Source: Liriodendron chinense (taxonomy: Eukaryota; Streptophyta; Magnoliopsida; Magnoliales; Magnoliaceae). Taken from it: a stretch of DNA of 64,000 bases. The stretch lies in NCBI GenBank assembly GCA_003013855.2, contig ML058452.1, positions 1,845,685-1,909,684 of the forward strand. The letters are read 5' to 3'. The notes beneath the pieces are model-generated. The model ran no database searches. It saw only the letters and a list, made by a program, of their open reading frames with translations, and was not told the DNA's origin. Made by a program: the position numbers and the translations under genes. Below, piece by piece: positions 1 to 10,600 of this stretch (the first letter of the stretch is position 1; each line of letters opens with the position of its first letter).

Positions 1-180
1 GCAGGGTGTGAAGGATGATACGCAGGAACTTGTAATTTTACACGTGGCACGTATAAAACTCATATTAAGCATTCAGATCGTAGAAGCTACTTTAGGTGTG
101 TTATAAGCCTAAGACAATACCATTAGTTGAATTCAAATTGTTGGTTGATTTTCATACGTCTAATAGCTACGCAAAAATCC
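1..180. mobile_element. Fragment of TIR element family 'TACTCTGGCA'
   Basis: The sequence matches the inner part of the complete copies at 6,645-6,971, 28,904-29,230 and 39,679-40,246 (shared blocks include the TTGTAATTTTACACGTG stretch and the GTTGAATTCAAA block). The left terminus lies outside the window and the right part is missing. It is non-coding. The family name is descriptive only; I do not know the superfamily. Confidence 0.6.
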
Positions 181-217
181 ACTGAAAAAATAAAAAATAA
201 ATCCACCGTGTAAATGT

Positions 218-370
218 GTCTCGCCTGCTAGCCCAACTGGAAGACATCTAGGCATTTTAACAGTAGGTCACAGGTTTGAAATACTAAGGAGACGCCATGT
301 GACTAACTATGTGGGTGTGTTGCCCACTAAGAGGTACTTGATTTGCATGACTAACAAAAAAATAAAAAAA
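218..370 (+). mobile_element. tRNA-derived SINE
   Basis: About 153 bp. An RNA polymerase III A box (TAGCCCAACTGG, 229-240) is followed about 33 bp later by a B box-like GGTTTGAAATA (273-283). The body carries a GACTAACTATGTGGGTG motif, and the 3' end is an A-rich tail (AAAAAAATAAAAAAA). The same organisation is seen on the minus strand at 39,802-39,971, with a better B box. It is non-coding and would depend on a LINE for movement. Target duplications were not clear. Confidence 0.75.
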
Positions 371-532
371 TGCCCTATGCAATGAAACAATTTAAAACCC
401 ATTTGAAATGGTGTATTTACATCTAATGACATGGATTATCTCTCACATCATCAATAAATGCATATGCCACTGTGTTTTAGAGCAAGGAGTACTTAACTTT
501 CGTTACATAACATAACATGGGATTCCAACTTA

Positions 533-815
533 GTGGGCCCACCATGAAATATGTGTTATATCCATGCTATCTATTCTTTAGTATAGATCATTTTAGGGCA
601 TGGGCTAAAAAATGAGGCAGATTCAAATCTCGAGTGGACCACACTAGAAAACAGTGGAAATTGATCGCTAACCATTTAAATGTTACTTCCTACTATGTGG
701 TCCACTTGAGCTTTGGAGCTGTGTCATTTTTTAAGGCATACCCTAGAATGATATGGCCAGACGAATGGACAGTGTGGATAAAACATGTAAGTCATGCTAG
801 GACCCACAGTCCCAT
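533..815. mobile_element. Fold-back MITE-like element, short copy
   Basis: Begins with GGGCCCACCATGAAATATG, followed by the family's block on the pattern 'wet-season place names' of ATCC..GCCGTCC-like sequence and a TTTTAGGGCATG block. It ends with the inverse (ATGGACAGTGTGGATAAAACA ... GGACCCAC). The two arms are imperfect inverted repeats, so the strand could fold on itself. The central part present in longer copies is missing. Confidence 0.6.
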
Positions 816-1029
816 CCCATTTTCTGGAAAAAAAAAAAAAAGTGGTTGTTGTACCACCTCTTACTACCTTTGGTAAATAATAAACGTAGAAAAAGGTAAA
901 ATTCAGTATTTGAAATGAAACATTTCACGGTATTTGTAAGCGTACTTTACCTTTTTTAAATTTATTATTTACCAATTTGGTGGCTGCTCGATAGCAACTT
1001 TTTGACATACAAAACGAGATAGGAATATT

Positions 1030-1308
1030 TGGGTTCCACCATGGTGTAAATGTTTTATCCATGCCGTCCTTTCATTTGGCCTTATCGTTTTAGGATATGT
1101 CTCCTAAAATGACATGGATCCAATACTCAAGTGGACCACTTCACAAGAAGAATATTTAAATGGTTAGCATTTAATTTCTACTATTTTCTAGTGTGGTCTA
1201 CTTGAGCTTTAAATCTACCTCAATTTTGGGCCTGCTCCCTAAAATGATCTCTACTAATGAATGGAAGGCATGGATGAAACACATTTCATGGTGGGGCCCA
1301 CAAAATTT
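1030..1308. mobile_element. Fold-back MITE-like element, short copy
   Basis: The left arm starts near GGTTCCACCATGGTG and the right arm ends CATGGTGGGGCCCAC. The inner blocks TTTTAGGATATG and CCTAAAATGATCT are inverse-related. It is non-coding and of the same family as the element at 533-815. Confidence 0.6.
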
Positions 1309-1420
1309 TGGCCTCAAATTCCGTGTTATGTAATGACTGGGAGCCCTTCTCACTGTCAAACAAGGTGGTGTATGCATTTATTAATGATGTGAGAGAAAAT
1401 ACATGTAATTACTTTAATAA

Positions 1421-2640
1421 GCGGTAAAATGAGTATTTTCATTGCTTTGGAAAGATAAAATGACTAGCTTACCCTTTACCTCTTAGCCGCTGGTTTTTCT
1501 CTACTGGTATCCAAAGAGATCTTGGGAGAGATCCTGGGACCTTTCAGATTTTCAAAGATTTGAGTGGGAATATGATTGCTGCCTCCACACATTTTGCATT
1601 TTTGAGCTGAGATGGTCCTTTGATGCATGGGTTTGTTGACATGGGCCTTGCCAGCAATATTACTACCCTATCTTTACTTGTTGTAATTTTGCGATGACCC
1701 ATTATCCTCATTCCATCAAAATGGCCCAGGATGACAATATTATTGCCACTATGGTGGAGCTTACCTTTCAAATTTGCCAATGAAATTTAATTGCCCTATA
1801 AGGCCTAAGGACTTATTGTGAATTTGAGTTTTAGGTTAGATGAATTTCCTAATGGTCTAAGTGTACAAATCATCTGTTCGGGTTCAAGATAGGTTCAAAA
1901 TTTCTCTAGAATGAGGCATCTACAGTGAACAATATAAATTATTTCTAAACTCTTTAACTACATAGGTTGGTCTAATTTTTAGATAATTAGTAGTAATTTG
2001 GAGGGCAAACATGTCATGTAGAGTGATTTGATCGGCTCATAGACACATGTCATCGTAAATTTGCTTCAATAAACGGTAAAATAAGTAATTTCACCGCTTT
2101 GGGAAGATAAAATAATTATTTTACCCTTTGCCTCTTAACCACTGGTTTTTCTCTATTGGTATCTGGAGAGATTTTGGGAGAGATCTTGGGACCTTTATGA
2201 ATTTGCAAAGATTTGAGTGGCAATATGATTGCTGCCTTCACACATTTTGCATTTTTGAGCTCAGCGGCTTTGAGATGGCTCTTTGCATGCATAGGCTTGC
2301 TGAAAGGGGCCGAGCTAGCGATATTGCTACCATGTCTGTTCTTGTTGTAACTTTGCGATGACCAGTTGTCCTCATACCATCAAAATGAGTTAGGACAGCA
2401 ATATTATCGCTACTAAGGTGGAGCTTACCTTTCAAATTTGCCAGGGAAATTTAGTAGCCTTGTAGGGCCCATAGCCTTAATGTGAATTTGAGTTTTAGGT
2501 TAGATGAATTTTCTAAGATTCCAAGTGTACAAATCATGGTTCAAGATAGGTACACAGTTTATATTGAGTAAGTATCTATAATGAATAATATATAATTGTT
2601 TCTAAACTCTCTAATTTATGTTGTGTGGCCATCTAAGTTT
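1421..2640. repeat. Tandem duplication, period about 652 bp
   Basis: The motif CGGTAAAAT..AGTA at 1,422 recurs at 2,074. The following 550-600 bp, including a block with TTTTTCTCTA, GGGAGAGATC and GATTTGAGTGG, also recurs with scattered substitutions. Short open frames here are frame shadows and are not conserved as proteins. I recognise no gene. Confidence 0.8.
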
Positions 2641-2714
2641 ATAATCAGGTTGAATTTTGTATCTTCACTTCATCCCCGTGAGTTACACCGGATCAATGGG
2701 TGTAATGAAATATG

Positions 2715-2945
2715 AACACCATGGTGGCCCCCCACATAAACCTACGGTTGGCATCTCTTTCTAATAATACGGTTGGCATCTCATTCTAATAGTTTCGTCT
2801 TGTGTGGCCCACCTGAGCTGTGGGTCTGGCTGATTTTTTCCCCTTTAAAGATAGAAAGTGATGGACGTAGTAAATGTTACGCGTATAATGTATAACATTG
2901 TAGACCCACAGAGATAGATAGTTTTAGGCGCCGTGTAAAACAGGT
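2715..2945. mobile_element. Degenerate fold-back element
   Basis: GGTGGCCCCCCACATAAACC on the left and TTGTAGACCCACAGAG on the right are remnants of the family's GTGGGGCCCAC arms, with a GTGTGGCCCACCTGAGCT block between them. The copy in unit 2 is at 17,395-17,590. Confidence 0.45.
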
Positions 2946-3658
2946 GTTGCAGAAGTTTCTAGTCCTTCTGGCTTTTCCTTCGAAATAATGCCGGTCCATT
3001 CATCACCCATCAGGGGCGTGACACATTATGTATGAGAAAATTGAGAGAGGAAATTGGTGGTCAAGTGTGTAAGTTTGGGCCAAGGAGATGAGTGTGATTT
3101 TTGTGCTAAGTCATATTCACGATTGGCCTCACCTGCTGAACGGTCTGGATCAGCATATAGTGCACAAAGAAAACCCTCGACTGGCACAAGCATTTCTGAA
3201 TGGATAATGATCAATGGCTCAAATTCAAAAGGCTAAATCAGATAGATAGATCATCCATCAGTGTGATATGATGGCCGTGATTTATACACGATTTGACAAG
3301 TATGAGATGGTCTGGTTGACGTAAATGTCCGCCCATGTGGGGATTATGACTGAAATAGCCCTAAATTGTGGCATTTTACTAAAACTTCAATTTCTCATCT
3401 GGCGCATATATTTTGGCCTTTTGACAAGAAATTGAAAATTTCTGCTCGAAAATGCCCGTCCGATCTCCGACCCATTCCCCCGGGCACTATGGATCCCCCT
3501 GAGCATATGGTGATCAGAGAGGTATTCTCGACTATAAAATTTTTAATTTCTCGTCATAAGGCCAAAAGAGATGAACCGGACCAGAAATTGGACTTTTAAT
3601 AAAATAGCCACAACTGCAGGGTTACTGCAGTAAAATCCTGCCCATGTGTGTCCGGCGG
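2946..3658. other. Unrecognised stretch between fold-back elements
   Basis: No gene is recognised. Frames of 60-77 codons exist on both strands, but their unit 2 counterparts differ in length and reading. Near 3,540-3,650 is a block with AATTTCTCGTCA and AAATTGGACTTTTA that also flanks the other GTTACC-type elements at 16,230-16,340, 18,240-18,350 and 37,700-37,810, so it belongs to a larger repeat. Confidence 0.5.
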
Positions 3659-4186
3659 GAGCGGATTAGCTGTTACCCGGGTAACACGTTAGTGGTGCTA
3701 TGCTAACCGTGTGGGCCCACATTGATGTATTTGTTGTATATCCACTCCGACCATCTGTTTTTGCATCTCATTTTAGGACGTGATCAGGAAGATAAAAGTC
3801 TCATGTGGACCGTACCCCTATAAACAGTAATGAACGACCATTAAAAGCTTTTCGTGGGGCCATCAAAGCTTTAGATCAATCTGATCTTTTTATTTTCCCT
3901 TCATCCATATGTTCTTGAAATTATCAACATATTGGATGTCGAATAAACATTATGAAAACCTTACGATGGGCCCTTTCAAAATTTTAATGGTGAGGCATTC
4001 AATCGCCGCTATTTCCTGTTGTATGGTGCACCTGAGATTTGGATCTACTTAATTTTTGGGTCCACCTCCTAAAATGGGTTGGAGATATAGATGGACGGTG
4101 TGGATATATAACACGTCTTCAAGGTGGGCCCCACGGTAAGGGTAACACCCACTTAGGTGTTACCCGAGTAACACTTAATCGGCTCT
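3659..4186. mobile_element. Fold-back element, GTTACC subfamily
   Basis: About 528 bp. The left end reads GAGCGGATTAGCTGTTACCC and the right end is its inverse (…GGTGTTACCCGAGTAACAC, then TTAATCGGCTC). The terminal block GTTACCCGGGTAAC is itself palindromic. Inside are the family's GTGGGCCCACATTGATGT and AAGGTGGGCCCCACGG arms. The 101-codon frame inside (4,039-4,344) spans an arm and is not a gene. Confidence 0.75.
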
Positions 4187-4689
4187 TAGGTGTGGCAAAT
4201 GAGTTGCCACACTGCATGCAATTTAATACCACAAACTGGAGTGTCAAGAGTCGTCCGATCTTTCCCAATGCCTTGGACAGGGACGCTCAACGGTTGTCTC
4301 GCATACCCTTGAGTCGTTCTGAGTTGAAGAGTATTTTGCATTGATTGCTCAGTGGGCCCCACATCTCATCGTGGTCAGATGTAAAGCTGTCAACCGGTGT
4401 TAAAATAGTCTCTAATTTGGGAGATTTTTGTCAGCGGATTACTTCAGATTACGGTTGGGATGGATGGACCTCACATGTTAGGGCTCTCAATCGAGCGGTT
4501 TAGATCCGAGATTCGATTCACTCTGAATTCATATAATGTGGATTTAGATTTTAAAATAGGTTCGATTAATTAAATGGACTGGATTTGGATTCACATCCAA
4601 ATCATATTTGGATTGGATCCAGAATTCGTATTAAGATTCAATTGGATCCTCAATAGGATCCACTATTGCATGGTTAAAGTTTTCAGCCG

Positions 4690-4985
4690 AACCTTTTTTA
4701 AAAGCCGGTCATAGCCTTGTAGGGCCGATCATAGAGCCCATTATGATGTATATGTTACATCCATACTGTTCATCCATCATGAAAGAACATTTAAAGCCAT
4801 GAGCCTGAATCTAGGGAAGATCCAGATCTTAGGTGGACTATACAGTAGGGAACAGAAAAGTTTTATGTCCACTATTAAAACCATTCCAGACCCACTGTGA
4901 TGTGTTTATGTCACCAAAAGCTATCCAATATAGATATTTTTGGGCCCTTCATGGGCTGATCAAGTTAATAAATGGAGTGGATCAT
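4690..4985. mobile_element. Fold-back element fragment
   Basis: Contains the family's 'ATTATGATGTATATGTTACATCC' type left arm and a central block with GATCCAGATCTTAGGTGG, but no complementary right arm. Its unit 2 copy lies at about 19,395-19,690. Confidence 0.5.
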
Positions 4986-5254
4986 CCATACCTTAATCTA
5001 CTTAACTAAAGATTAAAAAGAGAGAGGGGGTGGAGACGCTCGAACAATAAGCCTAAGCCTCCGTGAGCAATAGGTGTATAGTGCTATATTCATGGTGACC
5101 ATGTCTCAAAACAAATTTAGATTTATAAGTGAACCAGATGTGATATTACGTTTTGATCCGGATCCGATCGGAATCCGTCTGCTGATTTTCGGACTTGGAG
5201 CCGGATCCAATTGAGAGCCCTGCCACATATACAGCCTGTTGCATCAGGACACGA

Positions 5255-5445
5255 GCAGTCACACTCTCGGACGCGACTTAGGTGCGAAGCAATGTGAGTG
5301 GGACCTGAGCATGGCCCACCTCAATGTATGCGTTGTATATCTACGCCGTCCATCTGCTTTCCGAATCATTTTGTAATAAGGGCCCAAAAAGGAAGTTGAT
5401 CCAAATCACAGGTGGACCACACCACGTACCTAGTGGTGTTGGGAT
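5255..5445. mobile_element. Half of a fold-back element (GGGACGCGAC type)
   Basis: GGACGCGACTTAGGTGCGAAG followed by GGCCCACCTCAATGTATGCG and AGGTGGACCACACCACGT. It matches the left half of the complete element at 38,706-39,179. Short frames on both strands here reflect the inverted repeats. The unit 2 copy is at about 27,478-27,660. Confidence 0.5.
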
Positions 5446-6133
5446 TACCACCCAACCGGCGACCCCATGCCATGCACATCTGGCAAAAGGAAGAATCGTA
5501 ATCCTGAACCCTGCTGCGAAGGACGGATGCATTACTGACCGTTGATTTCATGAGCTCACTGTAAGGTGATGGATGGTACAAGACTCTTCCATGTTATAAC
5601 ATCCCGGCCGTCCATCCTTTGGCCATGTATCTTTTAGCGGTATTTTTGTATGACACTATTCCAAGGGTTAGGAAGTACTAATGTGGAACATTACCTGGAA
5701 ATTTTCGAAGGTAGGGATCATTAGATCAAGGGCGCAGATCACTCAACCATGGGCCATTTTTTAGGTGATCCAGACGCATTGATATGGTGGGCCTTTCGTT
5801 GGACCATGATCTATAACATTTTTAAAACTGAAGCATTGTGCGGAATTATATTTATTTGGAATTTGGGACTATTGATATGCATTTTCTTAACCGTTCATTT
5901 GTTGGCCATCTGATCCAAGGGGTTAAAATAGTCTATAATTTGGAAGATTTTTGTTGGCAGATTACTTCATATTACGGTTGGGATCGATGGCCCCAACAAA
6001 ATGTGGGTGGGGACTTAACTATGGGGCCCACGTCATGTATGCGTTGCGCTGTATATCTATGCCGTTAATCCATTTTTCCAACCAGGGGAACACAAACATC
6101 GGAGATGACAATTCATATAAAAATCTTAAGTCT

Positions 6134-6599
6134 ACTGAGTAAACTCTGCGGGGTCCACCGTGATTTATGTATTCCATCCACTCCGTTCATTCATTTTAAT
6201 TGATAATTTTATGTCTTGAAGCAAAAAATGAAACATATAAATATCTTAACTGGACCACACCACAGGAAACAATGTGAATTGAACCTGTACCGTTGAAATA
6301 TTAATGGAGGCCGCGGATGTTTTGGATCAAGCTGATATTTGTTTTTTTTCCCTTCATTAATGTCTGTGTGATATTTTGAACAGGTTGGCTGACAAATAAA
6401 CATCACTGCAAGCCCTTAGAATGTTGAAACGGTGGAAATCATTATACCCACTGTTTCTTGTTGTACGGTCCACCTGAGTTTTGGATATACTTCAATTTTG
6501 GTTTCAACCCATTAAATGATCTGAAAAATCGGATGGACGGTGTAGATAAACCATATACATTTACAGTGGGCCCAACTGAGTTTAGTCAGTACGATAAGA
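6134..6599. mobile_element. Fold-back element (CTGAGTAAACTC ends)
   Basis: About 466 bp. The left end is CTGAGTAAACTCTGCGGGG and the right end is the inverse GGGCCCAACTGAGTTTAGTC. The central region has TTTTGGATCAAGCTGATATT and the inverse-arm block GGTCCACCTGAGTTTTGGAT. The copy in unit 2 is at 28,393-28,858. Confidence 0.7.
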
Positions 6600-6644
6600 G
6601 GTACTGAGTAACTCAGGACGCAAGACAACCGCAGCCGTAGGTAT

Positions 6645-6971
6645 TTGATACTCTGGCAGTGTACGAAGTACGATACACAGGAACTTGTAATTTTACACGT
6701 GTCACACACAGAACTCAAGTTAACCATCTAAAAGAAATTTAGGTGTGTTATAAACCTAAGGCTATACCATTCGTTGAATTCAAACTATTGGTTGATTTTC
6801 ATGCGTCCAATAGCTATAACAAAAAATCGACTATGTAATTAAGTAAATGTTTTCAAATAAACCATCCCTAGTGGGCTCCACTATTTGGGCGGTTTAATTT
6901 TAGTTAAAATTACTTCACATGTAAAGTTCGCCGGTACCAGAGTATCAAGTATCACAGTGCCAGAGTATCAA
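6645..6971. mobile_element. TIR element, family 'TACTCTGGCA'
   Basis: About 327 bp. The left terminus is TTGATACTCTGGCAGTGT and the right terminus is the inverse (ACAGTGCCAGAGTATCAA). A second copy of CCAGAGTATCAA lies about 24 bp inside the right end. It is AT-rich, non-coding and present at the same place in unit 2. No transposase is present, so it would be non-autonomous. Confidence 0.65.
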
Positions 6972-6999
6972 CGTTTTTTTCTTGGTCTTTCAACCGTTT

Positions 7000-7410
7000 T
7001 ACCAGCTCATTTATAAGTCATGAAGCCAAAATTGAAGTATATCCAAAGATAAAGTGGACCATATCACAGAAAAAAGTGGGGATAATGATGTCCACAGTTA
7101 AAACCTTCCTAGGGCCCACAGGGATATTTATTTGTTATCTGATCTGCTTATGACGTGACACAGACATGAATGAAGTGAAAACACAAATATCAGCTTGATG
7201 TAAAGCTTTTGTGGCCCTACAAAGTTTTCAAGGGTAGGCGTTGAATTCCCATAATTTCCTGTGTATTGCTCACTTGAGGTTTCAGATATACTTTAATTTT
7301 GAGCACATAGGCTAAAATAAGCAGGAAAAATGGATGGACAGTGCCAATAAAATTCATACAACATGGTGGGCCCCACAGAGTTTACTCAGGTGGGTTACTC
7401 CACAATCGGC
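7000..7410. mobile_element. Fold-back element, left end lost
   Basis: The right arm is intact (ACAACATGGTGGGCCCCACAG at 7,358-7,378). The left GTGGGGCCCACCGTGACATA arm, present in unit 2 at about 29,300, is deleted here. The empty site for the unit 2 MITE lies inside it at 7,128-7,136. Confidence 0.6.
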
Positions 7411-7649
7411 CACCCTTTGCTTGGAGGAGGGGTGAATTCTAGAAGATGTGGAACGCTATTGATGGCGTCCCACGCCAAAAGCCTACCTTGTGAAATGACG
7501 AAAGGCCGCAGTGTCAACGTACACTGGGTCCTTGACACGTCCCACATGTGACAAGGTTACATGCACGTGGGACATCTGAGCCATCAGCAGGGGATCGGAT
7601 TGCCTGTGACCCCAGGCTGAGAGATATCTCTGTGCCCGGGGCTGTGTGG

Positions 7650-7960
7650 GGTCCACAGAGATGTGGGTGACAAATCCACTACGTCCATCTGTTTCTGAAG
7701 ACAAAAAATAGGACAGTATTCTAAAAGTCAGGCAGATAACCTCAGGCGGGCACACCAACAAAATAGTGGGAACACCAATGTCCACAATTGGAACCTTCTT
7801 GGAGCTGAGCATGATGTTTATATGCCATCCGTACTAAACCGTTCATAGAATTATTAACACTCAAATAAATATCATCCTGATACAAAACTTGGCCCACTTG
7901 AGTCTTGGATGTGCATGATTTTTAGAATCATGTCCTATCGTGGTCTTTCAAAATAGATGG
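7650..7960. mobile_element. Fold-back element fragment
   Basis: The left arm is GGGGTCCACAGAGATGTGGG. Central blocks GGGAACACCAATGTCCACA and CTTGGCCCACTTGAGTCTTG have the family pattern, but the right arm decays. The unit 2 copy is at about 30,180-30,510. Confidence 0.45.
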
Positions 7961-8031
7961 TATGTAGTGAATTTGTCATGGACATCTCTATGGGCCTTAC
8001 ACATCTTCGGGCACAAAGATATATGTACTGA

Positions 8032-8117
8032 ATTTGGATTCTCTGTTTGAGCCAAGTAGAGAACCCCTAGTAGAAGTAATGTTTTTCTACTCGACTCAAG
8101 TAGAGGAGCCAGACTCC
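8032..8117. mobile_element. Internally deleted MITE remnant
   Basis: About 86 bp, with ends TTGGATTCTCTGTTTGAGCC and GAGGAGCCAGACTCC. The unit 2 counterpart is 165 bp (30,575-30,739), with the same ends and a fuller centre. It is related to the 179-bp MITE at 29,487-29,665. Confidence 0.55.
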
Positions 8118-8219
8118 CTGTACCAGGGGTCACAAGTAATCCGTTCCTACTAGAGAGGGTGGAAGACCGTGATGATGACCTCAAGCGCGTATAAAGCCAA
8201 TCCACTCACCAGCTTGCCC

Positions 8220-8945
8220 CCACTTGTCCAAGCAAATGGACCCGTTTAAAGAAAATCACCAACCGCCTGAATTAAACGTAAACATATGACCCACTCTTTG
8301 AGTGGACGAGCTCACTCTTGGGGCAATGCATGTTCACCATGAACTCCTCGAGGTCCACTTTATGGTTTCTTGGAACCTCCAAATTCAAGTGGCATGGCCC
8401 ACCTTATGATTACATCAACCTACTTCTTGTGTCCATTATTTGAATGGCTAAGGTGGAATGCATCAGACTTCCGTGGAATAATTTCAATATTAATGCAAAA
8501 TTTATTTAAATTTTAACTTGCTCATTTTGCAAGCATACATATGAATTTAATACTCTCTTTTTTCAGATATTTATTTTCAGCGGGATTTGCCTAAAAGAAT
8601 CAGCTCGATTCAAAGCCCAGGTGAGCACAACTGTCTGCAAAATATCAGTCAGAATAAAAAAATAAAATAAAAAATCAGGTGGACCACAACATGCAAATTA
8701 ATATAAAAGCACTCCTAATTCACATGTTGTGGATCAATCACCTAAGTTTTGGATCCGGCTGATTTTTTTAGTGTTGGTCCAGGCACACTGATGAATGAGT
8801 CTCTTTGTTATTTATTGTGCTTTGTCCCATGTGAGTTTTGGCACAATGATGAGAAGCCTGGCCTTGCCTGTTAGCCCAATCGAAGTCATCAATGGATCAC
8901 TATTAAACTATAAGAACGAAGGTTTAAAGAGATATTCCCATAGGT
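8220..8945. other. Unrecognised stretch
   Basis: I see no gene, RNA or clear repeat boundary here. The position near 8,312 (GAGCTCACTCTTGG) is the empty site for the 814-bp insertion in unit 2. A purine-rich AAAAAATAAAATAAAAAA tract lies near 8,655. Confidence 0.5.
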
Positions 8946-8953
8946 TTGATTCC

Positions 8954-9067
8954 ATGGCTCAATGGTAGACAGATTCTGTTTCATGAGATGCCATGTGATC
9001 TGAGTGCCCATGTGGTGTGGATGTGTGTGTGGTGTGGATGTGTGTATCAAAATAAATAAATAAATAA
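8954..9067 (+). mobile_element. SINE-like element with (ATAA)n tail
   Basis: An A box-like TGGCTCAATGGTAGAC is followed by GATCTGAGTGCCC, a TGTGTGTG-rich segment and a tail of AAATAAATAAATAAATAA. The unit 2 copy (32,398-32,515) retains an extra CTACTGAGATC block, so this one has a small deletion. The B box is poor, so assignment to SINEs is tentative. Confidence 0.5.
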
Positions 9068-9384
9068 TACAGCTACTTCCATTCATTATACATGTGAGGC
9101 TCATTGCATTTGACTGATGTTCCAACAATTTAAATTGCTCGAAGTACATGAAAATAACTTCTTTGATTAAAATATTTTAAATTGAAGATTATATTTTAAG
9201 TCTTCTTCCTTAAAGGGCTGGCCATGGCCAAGCCTGGGTCCAAAGCTCAACCAAAGCCTTTTAGCTAGACTAAGGCTAAGGCCAGTCCAGACCCAGGTCC
9301 TAGCCAATCCCACCACTAAAGAGTGGAGAATTTAGAACACTTAAAAATTGCACATACAACCCATGCAATGTGCACGGATGGGTG

Positions 9385-9427
<43 letters not shown>
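9385..9427 (+). repeat. Poly-A tract (43 A)
   Basis: An uninterrupted run of 43 A. The orthologous run in unit 2 (about 32,840-32,857) is about 18 A, so the tract has expanded or contracted since the duplication, or was mis-sequenced. Confidence 0.9.
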
Positions 9428-9429
<2 letters not shown>

Positions 9430-9654
9430 TGGGATGCTATGAAATGTTTGTGTAAGATGCAAGCTATAAAAACTAAGGGGGGGTTTAGCTCTCATGTTAC
9501 TTTAGATAAGTTACTTATTGCCTAAGTAGCGTATCTTGGCTTCTACTTATTCAACAGATAAGTTTATTTGGTAAACAGTATACTTATCAGCTAAAAAGTG
9601 AAAAAGCATGTTTAGTTTCTAAAATCATAGGTAATCATCCCACAAGTCTGATTG

Positions 9655-10345
9655 GTCCCTCTCACATCCATCATCTATCATGTGGGGCCAACCTTTGGTG
9701 TGGACTGTTCATTGTGTGGGCTCAACTTTGATGTGGGTCATCCATCATGTAGGGGCCACCTTGGATGTGGGCCATTCACCATTAGGGGCCAACCTTTAAT
9801 GTGCATCTTTCATTTTATAGGACCTACCTTTGATGTTGGTCATCCATCAAGTGGGGCCCACCATCAATGTTATTGCTCATCATGTGAGAACTACCTTCAA
9901 TATCCAATGTCCATCATGTGGAGCCCACCTTTCATGTGGACCATCCATCATGTGGGCCCTGCCTTTGATGTGGGTCATCCATCATGCAGGGCCCGCCTTG
10001 GATATGGGCCACTCATCATTAGGACTGACCTTTGATGTGTATTGTCCATCATGTGGGCCCACATTGATCTAGATCATCCATCATGTGGCCCACCTTTGAT
10101 GTGGACTGTCCATCATATGGGCCCACCTTCAATGTGGGTTGTCCATCATGCAGGGCTCACCTTGGATGTGGGCCATTTATCATTAGGGGTCGACCTATGA
10201 TCCAGACCATCCATCATGTGGGGCCACCTCAATATGAGTTATCCATCATGTGGGGCCTAGCTTCAATGTCTACTACCCATCATGTGGAGCACACCTTTGA
10301 TGTCGACCGTCTATTGTGTAGGCCTCACCTTTGAAGTGGGTCATC
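9655..10345 (+). repeat. Minisatellite, period about 33 bp
   Basis: About 20 degenerate copies of a unit of the form CATCCATCATGTGGGGCCC-ACCTTTGATGTGG. The unit resembles the GTGGGGCCCACCATGATGT ends of the fold-back family, which may be its origin. Open frames of 70-127 codons inside it arise because the period is near a multiple of three with few stops; they are not genes. Confidence 0.9.
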
Positions 10346-10600
10346 AATCATATTATATAGACACCTCACCTCGGGCTGACAAGCTAATTATATTGGACCG
10401 TCTCGACTCGATAGTTAATCTAACCCATGATCCAAATCCTAAACCCCAATCCAATACTTTAAGCCCTAGAAATCTAAACCTTGAGAATTTCAAAACCTAA
10501 CTCACAGAGTCGAGTCAAATCGGTCGAGCCACCTAGTCAACCCAAGTCCTAAACTAACCCAAAATCAAGTCCATAGTAAGATTGTACGGGTAGTCTAACA

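Noticed and set aside
4039..4344. 101-codon frame repeated at 18,738-19,043 (and shorter at 38,233)
   Set aside because: It spans an arm of the GTTACC fold-back element. The repetition reflects element copies, and the reading changes by indels between them.
8940..9000. A tRNA gene
   Set aside because: An A box-like and a weak B box-like sequence are present, but no cloverleaf or acceptor stem can be drawn. A simple-repeat tail follows, so a SINE is more likely.
9652..10500. Open frames of 72-127 codons rich in H, C, G and P
   Set aside because: Products of the 33-bp minisatellite. Several frames overlap with the same composition.
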